From assembly GCA_026874595.1 (NCBI GenBank), contig CM049307.1, forward strand, positions 31,346,362-31,410,361: a stretch of 64,000 nucleotides of DNA, written 5' to 3'. The position numbers and the translations under genes were made by a program. The DNA is from Sipunculus nudus. Taxonomy: Eukaryota > Annelida > Sipuncula > Golfingiida > Sipunculidae. Position 1 is the stretch's first letter. Each line of letters opens with the position of its first letter. The notes beneath the pieces are model-generated. The model did not search any database and was not told the origin of the DNA. It saw nothing but the letters and a program-made list of their open reading frames with translations. Shown piece by piece: positions 10,576 to 23,790 of this stretch.

Positions 10576-13218
10576 TTTTAAAAAAATCCCATAAGATTGT
10601 TCTCTAGAAAAGAAGAAAGAAAGACAAACAAAGAAAGATAGAAAGAAAGAAGTAGGAAATATTCAGGATGGAAATGTCGAGATGTTGGGAGAGCCACAGT
10701 TTGATTTGAAGCACTGCAAAATTTAAAATGTGCCTACACAATCAAGGCCATTTATTATTAGTTTATCATTCCCTGGTCCTTTCCTTGTTTGAAACTGAAT
10801 ATTCATGAACACAACCCAACCAAAATCTTGATGTTCAGGATAGAGAACATGTTTGCTACACACAATATCTGTGGAATACTTTTGATTTGAATAAGTTTTG
10901 GAATCATTTTCTTGAACAGATATTAACTGTCCAATAAAAGGAATAGCTTCTGGGAAAAATTTAAGGGGGAATGCTGGAAGTCAAACAGATTATTAGTGTC
11001 TTGGTTTTGTCTGGACTGACAGTGACAACTTTGGTTTAGGGCTTGAAAGACCAGCAGAGAGATAAAAATATGGTTACAGTCAACAACGCATCTCTGAGAC
11101 CTGTAAACATGGGCATCTGAAGTAAATAGAAACATCTAAATAGTTCATGCTGTTATACTAGACATTATATTGTTTTGTTAGGAAATTATCTCAAATATAA
11201 TTAGAGGTTTACTTTTACCTAAAACCAGATATCAGTAGCCACAGGGTAACCAAAATAGTTCAGTTCAGCCCGAATTGGGATACTGTAATATGAGTAGAAT
11301 AATATGTTGCATAAGAAAGGTATGCTGTTATGGAGTGAAGGAAAAATTAGCTTGATGAACAGACAAACAGATTCTGAAGGTTTCTTTGCCAAGAGCAGTC
11401 AGATATTTGTGGAGTCAGCCAGATGGATCTGATGAGCACTATTGTTAAGAATTATGGTAGCCAGATACAGTATGAAAATGTAAGTGGTTAAATATGATTC
11501 TCTGAGAAGTCATGTGAGGGTTGACAAGAATAATAGGAACAGTATATTGGCTGATAAATCTAGTTTGACAATTTTTTAAAACTTTTTAGACATTGAATCT
11601 GTTTTACTGACACAATGCTGGGAATGGTTGAAGTCAAACAGATAATAAGTGTGTCTTGGTATTGTCTGGAGTGAAAGTGACAACTTTGGTTTAGTACTTG
11701 GAAAGACCAGCAGAGGGATAGAAATATGGTTACAGTCAACAACGCATCTCTGAGACTTTTACCTGTAAACATGGGCATCTGAAGCAACTAGAAACATTAA
11801 ATATGCTCATGTGGTTATACTGGATGTCATAAGGTTTTGTGAGGAAATTACCTCAAATATAATTACAGGTTCATTTTTACCTAAAACCAGGTATCAGTAG
11901 CCACAGGGTAACCAAAATAGTTCAGTTCAACCTGCATTGGGTCACAGTAAAATTGGTAAAATAATTCATGTTACATAAGAAAGTTATGCTTTTATGGAGT
12001 GAACAGACAAACATATTCTGAAGGTTTGTTTGCCAAGAGCAGTCAGATATGTGTGGTGTAAGCCGGATAGCTCTGATGAGCAATATCGTGTAGGATTATG
12101 GGAGGCACATACAGCATGAAAATGTTAGTGGTTAGATATGATTCTCTGAAAAGTCATGTAAGTTTCGACAAAAATAAAGAGGAACTGTATATTGGATGAT
12201 ATATCTAGTGTGACAATTTCTTTTGAATGTTTAGACATTGAATCTGTTTTACTGACAGCTGTGTATTTTGTGGTCCCTGTTTGTGATGGGGTGGGTCTTA
12301 AAATCTGTTGATTTGGTGATCAAATGGTTGATATGACACATATGAGTGTTGTGAGAAAAAATTGACCCCTATATTGGATCAAACTGAAAGAAAGATTTCT
12401 GGTTTTATGGAAACAGATATGCTGGCCTTTCTTGGAAACAGATATATTTTGTGGCATCTGTATATGTTGCCTTATGCGATCATACACCCAACAAGGAGAG
12501 GACCTGAGCTACAACTGACTTTTAAAGCCTGTCCTGACATATTTTTCTTTTGGTCATAATGTGATCAGAGTATCAGAGTTAGACCTGTTTCCTGGTCATG
12601 AAACAAAATATATCCAAATCAGCTGGACAATGTATTGAACAATCAGATTAAGAAGTGAGAAGTTTCACTATAATAGGAACATTTTCAGTGAAAAGCCCCA
12701 TTGGATTTCTAAGCGATTCATGCCAAAATTTGCTGTTTTCATATTGATATGGAACCAAACTGGTGACTCCACAAGCAATACCTTCTTGTTTAACAAATTA
12801 AATTGTTATTTTCAGATTGACACCTATCATGTCAAAGTAACAGAAAGCAGCAGCCATAAATTTGACTGGCATTTAAAAAAAAGAAGAATGACCTTGAACT
12901 ATTCCTACACTCATGTAGTCCTGCATAGTTTTATGAAAATTGGACCAAAGAATTGTTATACAAAATCTGACAAAGAGTTTTGAAATTTCACATATTCTCA
13001 TGATTACTCTTTTTCATGTTTTTATGAGATTTTCATTCCAAGTGTCTAACTGCCTATTTGGTCTGACAAAATAACACCATTCCAAAAAGAGACGCTGAGG
13101 ATGTGAGATGTTGCATGCTTTTTTATTTTATTTTTACATTTCTGATTTCAAGGTGTCTATGAGGAACTGGTTGTAATGATGCCAGATTTGATGGGCAGTG
13201 AGCCAGATGAAATGGAAA
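10576..13218 (+). repeat. Array unit 5 (type 2 copy)
   Basis: Copy of unit 2 at +7,930 bp. Distinguished by CCCCTATATT at 12367 in place of CCCCAATATT, a change seen elsewhere only in unit 7, which links these two copies by descent. Confidence 0.96.
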
Positions 13219-15858
13219 TTGTAAAAAAATCCCATAAGATTGTTCTCTAGAAAAGAAGAAAGAAAGACAAACAAAGACAGATAGAAAGAAAGAAGTAGGA
13301 AATATTCAGGATAGAAATGTCGAGATGTTGGGAGAGCCACAGTTTGATTTGAAGCACTGCAAAATTTAAAATGTGCCTACACAATCAAGGCCATTTATTA
13401 TTAGTTTATCATTCCCTGGTCCTTTCCTTGTTTGAAACTGAATATTCACGAACACAACCCAACCAAAATCTTGATGTTCAGGATAGAGAACATGTTTGCT
13501 ACACATTATCTGTGGAATACTTTTGATTTGAATAAGTTTTGGAATCATTTTCTTGAACAGATATTAACTGTCCAATAAAAGGAATAGCTTCTGGGAAAAA
13601 TTTAAGGGGGAATGCTGGAAGTCAAACAGATTATTAGTGTCTTGGTTTTGTCTGGACTGACAGTGACAACTTTGGTTTAGGGCTTGAAAGACCAGCAGAG
13701 AGATAAAAATATGGTTACAGTCAACAACGCATCTCTGAGACCTGTAAACATGGGCATCTGAAGTAAATAGAAACATCTAAATAGTTCATGCTGTTATACT
13801 AGACATAATATTGTTTTGTTAGGAAATTACCTCAAATATAATTAGAGGTTTACTTTTACCTAAAACCAGATATCAGTAGCCACAGGGTAACCAAAATAGT
13901 TCAGTTCAGCCCAAATTGGGATACTGTAATATGAGTAAAATAATATGTTGCATAAGAAAGGTATGCTGTTATGAAGTGAAGGAAAAATTAGCTTGATGAA
14001 CAGACAAACAGATTCTGAAGGTTTCTTTGCCAAGAGCAGTCAGATATTTGTGGAGTCAGCCAGATGGATCTGATGAGCACTATTGTTAAGAATTATGGTA
14101 GCCAGATACAGTATGAAAATGTAAGTGGTTAAATATGATTCTCTGAGAAGTCATGTGAGGGTTGACAAGAATAATAGGAACAGTATATTGGCTGATAAAT
14201 CTAGTTTGACAATTTTTTAAAACTTTTTAGACATTGAATCTGTTTTACTGACACAATGCTGGGAATGGTTGAAGTCAAACAGATAATAAGTGTGTCTTGG
14301 TATTGTCTGGAGTGAAAGTGACAACTTTGGTTTAGTACTTGGAAAGACCAGCAGAGGGATAGAAATATGGTTACAGTCAACAACGCATCTCTGAGACTTT
14401 TACCTGTAAACATGGGCATCTGAAGCAACTAGAAACATTAAATATGCTCATGTGGTTATACTGGATGTCATAAGGTTTTGTGAGGAAATTACCTCAAATA
14501 TAATTACAGGTTCATTTTTACCTAAAACCAGGTATCAGTAGCCACAGGGTAACCAAAATAGTTCAGTTCAACCTGCATTGGGTCACAGTAAAATTGGTAA
14601 AATAATACATGTTACATAAGAAAGTTATGCTTTTATGGAGTGAACAGACAAACATATTCTGAAGGTTTGTTTGCCAAGAGCAGTCAGATATGTGTGGTGT
14701 AAGCCGGATAGCTCTGATGAGCAATATCGTGTAGGATTATGGGAGGCACATACAGCATGAAAATGTTAGTGGTTAGATATGATTCTCTGAAAAGTCATGT
14801 AAGTTTTGACAAAAATAAAGAGGAACTGTATATTGGATGATATATCTAGTGTGACAATTTCTTTTGAATGTTTAGACATTGAATCTGTTTTACTGACAGC
14901 TGTGTATTTTGTGGTCCCTGTTTGTGATGGGGTGGGTCTTAAAATCTGTTGATTTGGTGATCAAATGGTTGATATGACACATATGAGTGTTGTGAGAAAA
15001 AATTGACCCCAATATTGGATCAAACTGAATGAGATTTCTGGTTTTATGGAAACAGATATGCTGGCCTTTCTTGGAAACAGATATATTTTGTGGCATCTGT
15101 ATATGTTGCCTTATGCCATCATACACCCAACAAGGAGAGGACCTGAGCTACAACTGACTTTTAAAGCCTGTCCTGACATATTTTTCTTTTGGTCATAATG
15201 TGATCAGAGTATCAGAGTTAGACCTGTTTCCTGGTCATGAAACAAAATATATCCAAATCAGCTGGACAATGTATTGAACAATCAGATTAAGAAGTGAGAA
15301 GTTTCACTATAATAGGAACATTTTCAGTGAAAAGCCCCATTGGATTTCTAAGCGATTCATGCCAAAATTTGCTGTTTTCATATTGATATGGAACCAAACT
15401 GGTGACTCCACAAGCAATACCTTCTTGTTTTACAAATTAAATTGTTATTTTCAGATTGACACCTATCATGTCAAAGTAACAGAAAGCAGCAGCCATAAAT
15501 TTGACTGGCAGTTTAAAAAAAAGAAGAATGACCTTGAACTATTCCTACACTCATGTAGTCCTGCATAGTTTTATGAAAATTGGACCAAAGAATTGTTATC
15601 CAAAATCTGACAAAGAGTTTTGAAATTTCACATATTCTCATGATTACTCTTTTTCATGTTTTTATGAGATTTTCATTCCAAGTGTCTAACTGCCTATTTG
15701 GTCTGACAAAATAACACCATTCCAAAAAGAGACACTAAGTTTGTGAGATGTTGCATGCTTTTTAAATTTTTTTTTACATTTCTGATTCCAAGGTGTCTAT
15801 GAGGAACTGGTTGTAATGATGCCAGGTTTTATGGGCAGTGAGCCAGATGAAATGAAAA
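13219..15858 (+). repeat. Array unit 6 (type 3 copy)
   Basis: Copy of unit 3 at +7,930 bp, with the TTGT junction, the CTACACATTATC 2-bp loss, the GAATGAGATTTC state and GAGACACTAAGTTTG. I see no difference from unit 3 by eye. Confidence 0.96.
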
Positions 15859-18503
15859 TTTCAAAAAAATCCCATAAGATTGTTCTCTAGAAAAGAAGAA
15901 AGGAAGACAGAAACAAAGAAAGATTGAAAGAAAGAAGTAGGAAATATTCAGGATAGAAATGTCGAGATGTTGGGAGAGCCACAGTTTGATTTGAAGCACT
16001 GCAAAATTTAAAATGTGCCTACACAATCAAGGCCATTTATTATTAGTTTATCATTCCCTGGTCCTTTCCTTGTTTGAAACTGAATATTCACGAACACAAC
16101 CCAACCAAAATCTTGATGTTCAGGATAGAGAACATGTTTGCTACACACATTATCTGTGGAATACTTTTAATTTGAATAAGTTTTGGAATCATTTTCTTGA
16201 ACAGATATTAACTGTCCAATAAAAGGAATAGCTTCTGGGAAAAATTTAAGGGGGAATGCTGGAAGTCAAACAGATTATTAGTGTCTTGGTTTTGTCTGGA
16301 CTGACAGTGACAACTTTGGTTTAGGGCTTGAAAGACCAGCAGAGAGATAAAAATATGGTTACAGTCAACAACGCATCTCTGAGACCTGTAAACATGGGCA
16401 TCTGAAGTAAATAGAAAGATCTAAATAGTTCATGCTGTTATACTAGACATAATATTGTTTTGTTAGGAAATTACCTCAAATATAATTAGAGGTTTACTTT
16501 TACCTAAAACCAGATATCAGTAGCCACAGGGTAACCAAAATAGTTCAGTTCAGCCCAAATTGGGATACTGTAATATGAGTAAAATAATATGTTGCATAAG
16601 AAAGGTATGCTGTTATGGAGTGAAGGAAAAATTAGCTTGATGAACAGACAAACAGATTCTGAAGGTTTCTTTGCCAAGAGCAGTCAGATATTTGTGGAGT
16701 CAGCCAGATGGATCTGATGAGCACTATTGTTAAGAATTATGGTAGCCAGATACAGTATGAAAATGTAAGTGGTTAAATATGATTCTCTGAGAAGTCATGT
16801 GAGGGTTGACAAGAATAATAGGAACAGTATATTGGCTGATAAATCTAGTTTGACAATTTTTTAAAACTTTTTAGACATTGAATCTGTTTTACTGACACAA
16901 TGCTGGGAATGGTTGAAGTCAAACAGATAATAAGTGTGTCTTGGTATTGTCTGGAGTGAAAGTGACAACTTTGGTTTAGTACTTGGAAAGACCAGCAGAG
17001 GGATAGAAATATGGTTACAGTCAACAACGCATCTCTGAGACTTTTACCTGTAAACATGGGCATCTGAAGCAACTAGAAACATTAAATATGCTCATGTGGT
17101 TATACTGGATGTCATAAGGTTTTGTGAGGAAATTACCTCAAATATAATTACAGGTTCATTTTTACCTAAAACCAGGTATCAGTAGCCACAGGGTAACCAA
17201 AATAGTTCAGTTCAACCTGCATTGGGTCACAGTAAAATTGGTAAAATAATTCATGTTACATAAGAAAGTTATGCTTTTATGGAGTGAACAGACAAACATA
17301 TTCTGAAGGTTTGTTTGCCAAGAGCAGTCAGATATGTGTGGTGTAAGCCGGATAGCTCTGATGAGCAATATCGTGTAGGATTATGGGAGGCACATACAGC
17401 ATGAAAATGTTAGTGGTTAGATATGATTCTCTGAAAAGTCATGTAAGTTTCGACAAAAATAAAGAGGAACTGTATATTGGATGATATATCTAGTGTGACA
17501 ATTTCTTTTGAATGTTTAGACATTGAATCTGTTTTACTGACAGCTGTGTATTTTGTGGTCCCTGTTTGTGATGGGGTGGGTCTTAAAATCTGTTGATTTG
17601 GTGATCAAATGGTTGATATGACACATATGAGTGTTGTGAGAAAAAATTGACCCCTATATTGGATCAAACTGAAAGAAAGATTTCTGGTTTTATGGAAACA
17701 GATATGCTGGCCTTTCTTGGAAACAGATATATTTTGTGGCATCTGTATATGTTGCCTTATGCGATCATACACCCAACAAGGAGAGGACCTGAGCTACAAC
17801 TGACTTTTAAAGCCTGTCCTGACATATTTTTCTTTTGGTCATAATGTGATCAGAGTATCAGAGTTAGACCTGTTTCCTGGTCATGAAACAAAATATATCC
17901 AAATCAGCTGGACAATGTATTGAACAATCAGATTAAGAAGTGAGAAGTTTCACTATAATAGGAACATTTTCAGTGAAAAGCCCCATTGGATTTCTAAGCG
18001 ATTCATGCCAAAATTTGCTGTTTTCATATTGATATGGAACCAAACTGGTGACTCCACAAGCAATACCTTCTTGTTTAACAAATTAAATTGTTATTTTCAG
18101 ATTGACACCTATCATGTCAAAGTAACAGAAAGCAGCAGCCATAAATTTGACTGGCATTTAAAAAAAAGAAGAATGACCTTGAACTATTCCTACACTCATG
18201 TAGTCCTGCATAGTTTTATGAAAATTGGACCAAAGAATTGTTATACAAAATCTGACAAAGAGTTTTGAAATTTCACATATTCTCATGATTACTCTTTTTC
18301 ATGTTTTTATGAGATTTTCATTCCAAGTGTCTAACTGCCTATTTGGTCTGACAAAATAACACCATTCCAAAAAGAGACGCTGAGGATGTGAGATGTTGCA
18401 TGCTTTTTTATTTTATTTTTACATTTCTGATTTCAAGGTGTCTATGAGGAACTGGTTGTAATGATGCCAGATTTGATGGGCAGTGAGCCAGATGAAATGG
18501 AAA
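15859..18503 (+). repeat. Array unit 7 (mosaic: unit 9-like front, type 2 back)
   Basis: TTTC junction, then AAAGATCTAAATAG at 16416 in repeat L, where units 1-6 have AAACATCTAAATAG. R has AATAATTCATG and TTTCGAC, and the 3' block carries CCCCTATATT and GTTTAACAAATTAAATTG as in unit 5. The front half matches units 9 and 11, the back half unit 5. Confidence 0.95.
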
Positions 18504-21143
18504 TTGTAAAAAAATCCCATAAGATTGTTCTCTAGAAAAGAAGAAAGAAAGACAAACAAAGACAGATAGAAAGAAAGAAGTAGGAAATATTCAGGATAGA
18601 AATGTCGAGATGTTGGGAGAGCCACAGTTTGATTTGAAGCACTGCAAAATTTAAAATGTGCCTACACAATCAAGGCCATTTATTATTAGTTTATCATTCC
18701 CTGGTCCTTTCCTTGTTTGAAACTGAATATTCACGAACACAACCCAACCAAAATCTTGATGTTCAGGATAGAGAACATGTTTGCTACACATTATCTGTGG
18801 AATACTTTTGATTTGAATAAGTTTTGGAATCATTTTCTTGAACAGATATTAACTGTCCAATAAAAGGAATAGCTTCTGGGAAAAATTTAAGGGGGAATGC
18901 TGGAAGTCAAACAGATTATTAGTGTCTTGGTTTTGTCTGGACTGACAGTGACAACTTTGGTTTAGGGCTTGAAAGACCAGCAGAGAGATAAAAATATGGT
19001 TACAGTCAACAACGCATCTCTGAGACCTGTAAACATGGGCATCTGAAGTAAATAGAAACATCTAAATAGTTCATGCTGTTATACTAGACATAATATTGTT
19101 TTGTTAGGAAATTACCTCAAATATAATTAGAGGTTTACTTTTACCTAAAACCAGATATCAGTAGCCACAGGGTAACCAAAATAGTTCAGTTCAGCCCAAA
19201 TTGGGATACTGTAATATGAGTAAAATAATATGTTGCATAAGAAAGGTATGCTGTTATGAAGTGAAGGAAAAATTAGCTTGATGAACAGACAAACAGATTC
19301 TGAAGGTTTCTTTGCCAAGAGCAGTCAGATATTTGTGGAGTCAGCCAGATGGATCTGATGAGCACTATTGTTAAGAATTATGGTAGCCAGATACAGTATG
19401 AAAATGTAAGTGGTTAAATATGATTCTCTGAGAAGTCATGTGAGGGTTGACAAGAATAATAGGAACAGTATATTGGCTGATAAATCTAGTTTGACAATTT
19501 TTTAAAACTTTTTAGACATTGAATCTGTTTTACTGACACAATGCTGGGAATGGTTGAAGTCAAACAGATAATAAGTGTGTCTTGGTATTGTCTGGAGTGA
19601 AAGTGACAACTTTGGTTTAGTACTTGGAAAGACCAGCAGAGGGATAGAAATATGGTTACAGTCAACAACGCATCTCTGAGACTTTTACCTGTAAACATGG
19701 GCATCTGAAGCAACTAGAAACATTAAATATGCTCATGTGGTTATACTGGATGTCATAAGGTTTTGTGAGGAAATTACCTCAAATATAATTACAGGTTCAT
19801 TTTTACCTAAAACCAGGTATCAGTAGCCACAGGGTAACCAAAATAGTTCAGTTCAACCTGCATTGGGTCACAGTAAAATTGGTAAAATAATACATGTTAC
19901 ATAAGAAAGTTATGCTTTTATGGAGTGAACAGACAAACATATTCTGAAGGTTTGTTTGCCAAGAGCAGTCAGATATGTGTGGTGTAAGCCGGATAGCTCT
20001 GATGAGCAATATCGTGTAGGATTATGGGAGGCACATACAGCATGAAAATGTTAGTGGTTAGATATGATTCTCTGAAAAGTCATGTAAGTTTTGACAAAAA
20101 TAAAGAGGAACTGTATATTGGATGATATATCTAGTGTGACAATTTCTTTTGAATGTTTAGACATTGAATCTGTTTTACTGACAGCTGTGTATTTTGTGGT
20201 CCCTGTTTGTGATGGGGTGGGTCTTAAAATCTGTTGATTTGGTGATCAAATGGTTGATATGACACATATGAGTGTTGTGAGAAAAAATTGACCCCAATAT
20301 TGGATCAAACTGAATGAGATTTCTGGTTTTATGGAAACAGATATGCTGGCCTTTCTTGGAAACAGATATATTTTGTGGCATCTGTATATGTTGCCTTATG
20401 CCATCATACACCCAACAAGGAGAGGACCTGAGCTACAACTGACTTTTAAAGCCTGTCCTGACATATTTTTCTTTTGGTCATAATGTGATCAGAGTATCAG
20501 AGTTAGACCTGTTTCCTGGTCATGAAACAAAATATATCCAAATCAGCTGGACAATGTATTGAACAATCAGATTAAGAAGTGAGAAGTTTCACTATAATAG
20601 GAACATTTTCAGTGAAAAGCCCCATTGGATTTCTAAGCGATTCATGCCAAAATTTGCTGTTTTCATATTGATATGGAACCAAACTGGTGACTCCACAAGC
20701 AATACCTTCTTGTTTTACAAATTAAATTGTTATTTTCAGATTGACACCTATCATGTCAAAGTAACAGAAAGCAGCAGCCATAAATTTGACTGGCAGTTTA
20801 AAAAAAAGAAGAATGACCTTGAACTATTCCTACACTCATGTAGTCCTGCATAGTTTTATGAAAATTGGACCAAAGAATTGTTATCCAAAATCTGACAAAG
20901 AGTTTTGAAATTTCACATATTCTCATGATTACTCTTTTTCATGTTTTTATGAGATTTTCATTCCAAGTGTCTAACTGCCTATTTGGTCTGACAAAATAAC
21001 ACCATTCCAAAAAGAGACACTAAGTTTGTGAGATGTTGCATGCTTTTTAAATTTTTTTTTACATTTCTGATTCCAAGGTGTCTATGAGGAACTGGTTGTA
21101 ATGATGCCAGGTTTTATGGGCAGTGAGCCAGATGAAATGAAAA
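18504..21143 (+). repeat. Array unit 8 (type 3 copy)
   Basis: Type 3 unit matching units 3 and 6, at +5,285 bp from unit 6. Followed, like unit 6, by a unit with the AAAGAT state in L. Confidence 0.96.
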
Positions 21144-23790
21144 TTTCAAAAAAATCCCATAAGATTGTTCTCTAGAAAAGAAGAAAGGAAGACAGAAACA
21201 AAGAAAGATTGAAAGAAAGAAGTAGGAAATATTCAGGATAGAAATGTCGAGATGTTGGGAGAGCCACAGTTTGATTTGAAGCACTGCAAAATTTAAAATG
21301 TGCCTACACAATCAAGGCCATTTATTATTAGTTTATCATTCCCTGGTCCTTTCCTTGTTTGAAACTGAATATTCACGAACACAACCCAACCAAAATCTTG
21401 ATGTTCAGGATAGAGAACATGTTTGCTACACACATTATCTGTGGAATACTTTTAATTTGAATAAGTTTTGGAATCATTTTCTTGAACAGATATTAACTGT
21501 CCAATAAAAGGAATAGCTTCTGGGAAAAATTTAAGGGGGAATGCTGGAAGTCAAACAGATTATTAGTGTCTTGGTTTTGTCTGGACTGACAGTGACAACT
21601 TTGGTTTAGGGCTTGAAAGACCAGCAGAGAGATAAAAATATGGTTACAGTCAACAACGCATCTCTGAGACCTGTAAACATGGGCATCTGAAGTAAATAGA
21701 AAGATCTAAATAGTTCATGCTGTTATACTAGACATAATATTGTTTTGTTAGGAAATTACCTCAAATATAATTAGAGGTTTACTTTTACCTAAAACCAGAT
21801 ATCAGTAGCCACAGGGTAACCAAAATAGTTCAGTTCAGCCCAAATTGGGATACTGTAATATGAGTAAAATAATATGTTGCATAAGAAAGGTATGCTGTTA
21901 TGGAGTGAAGGAAAAATTAGCTTGATGAACAGACAAACAGATTCTGAAGGTTTCTTTGCCAAGAGCAGTCAGATATTTGTGGAGTCAGCCAGATGGATCT
22001 GATGAGCACTATTGTTAAGAATTATGGTAGCCAGATACAGTATGAAAATGTAAGTGGTTAAATATGATTCTCTGAGAAGTCATGTGAGGGTTGACAAGAA
22101 TAATAGGAACAGTATATTGGCTGATAAATCTAGTTTGACAATTTTTTAAAACTTTTTAGACATTGAATCTGTTTTACTGACACAATGCTGGGAATGGTTG
22201 AAGTCAAACAGATAATAAGTGTGTCTTGGTATTGTCTGGAGTGAAAGTGACAACTTTGGTTTAGTACTTGGAAAGACCAGCAGAGGGATAGAAATATGGT
22301 TACAGTCAACAACGCATCTCTGAGACTTTTACCTGTAAACATGGGCATCTGAAGCAACTAGAAACATTAAATATGCTCATGTGGTTATACTGGATGTCAT
22401 AAGGTTTTGTGAGGAAATTACCTCAAATATAATTACAGGTTCATTTTTACCTAAAACCAGGTATCAGTAGCCACAGGGTAACCAAAATAGTTCAGTTCAA
22501 CCTGCATTGGGTCACAGTAAAATTGGTAAAATAATACATGTTACATAAGAAAGTTATGCTTTTATGGAGTGAACAGACAAACATATTCTGAAGGTTTGTT
22601 TGCCAAGAGCAGTCAGATATGTGTGGTGTAAGCCGGATAGCTCTGATGAGCAATATTGTGTAGGATTATGGGAGGCACATACAGCATGAAAATGTTAGTG
22701 GTTAGATATGATTCTCTGAAAAGTCATGTAAGTTTTGACAAAAATAAAGAGGAACTGTATATTGGATCATATATCTAGTGTGACAATTTCTTTTGAATGT
22801 TTAGACATTGAATCTGTTTTACTGACAGCTGTGTATTTTGTGGTCCCTGTTTGTGATGGGGTGGGTCTTAAAATCTGTTGATTTGGTGATCAAATGGTTG
22901 ATATGACACATATGAGTGTTGTGAGAAAAAATTGACCCCAATATTGGATCAAACTGAAAGAAAGATTTCTGGTTTTATGGAAACAGATATGCTGGCCTTT
23001 CTTGGAAACAGATATATTTTGTGGCATCTGTATATGTTGCCTTATGCTATCATACACCCAACAAGGAGAGGACCTGAGCTACAACTGACTTTTAAAGCCT
23101 GTCCTGACATATTTTTCTTTTGGTCATAATGTGATCAGAGTATCAGAGTTAGACCTGTTTCCTGGTCATGAAACAAAATATATCCAAATCAGCTGGACAA
23201 TGTATTGAACAATCAGATTAAGAAGTGAGAAGTTTCACTATAATAGGAACATTTTCAGTGAAAAGCCCCATTGGATTTCTAAGCGATTCATGCCAAAATT
23301 TGCTGTTTTCATATTGATATGTAACCAAACCGGTGACTCCACAAGCAATACCTTCTTGTTTTACAAATTTAATTGTTATTTTCAGATTGACACCTATCAT
23401 GTCAAAGTAACAGAAAGCAGCAGCCATAAATTTGACTGTCAGTTTTAAAAAAAGAAGAATGACCTTGAACTATTCCTACACTCATGTAATCCTGCATAGT
23501 TTTATCAAAATTGGGCAAAAGAATTGTTAACCAAAATCTGACAAAGAGTTTTGAAATTTCACATATTCTCATGATTACTCTTTTTCATGTTTTTATGAGA
23601 TTTTCATTCCAAGTGTCTAACTGCCTATTTGGTCTGACAAAATAACACCATTCCAAAAAGAGACGCTGAGGATGTGAGATGTTGCATGCTTTTTAAATTT
23701 TTTTTTTACATTTCTGATTCCAAGGTGTCTATGAGGAACTGGTTGTAATGATGCCAGGTTTTATGGGCAGTGAGCCAGATGAAATGAAAA
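21144..23790 (+). repeat. Array unit 9 (left-domain type 4)
   Basis: Front as unit 7 (TTTC junction, AAAGATCTAAATAG). R has AATAATACATG, ATATTGTGTAG and GGATCATATATC. The 3' block is distinctive: GCTATC at 23046, GTAACCAAACCGGTGAC at 23322, GACTGTCAG, TTTATCAAAATTGGGC and ATTGTTAACC. Unit 11 shares all of these; unit 20 shares part of the 3' set. Confidence 0.95.
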
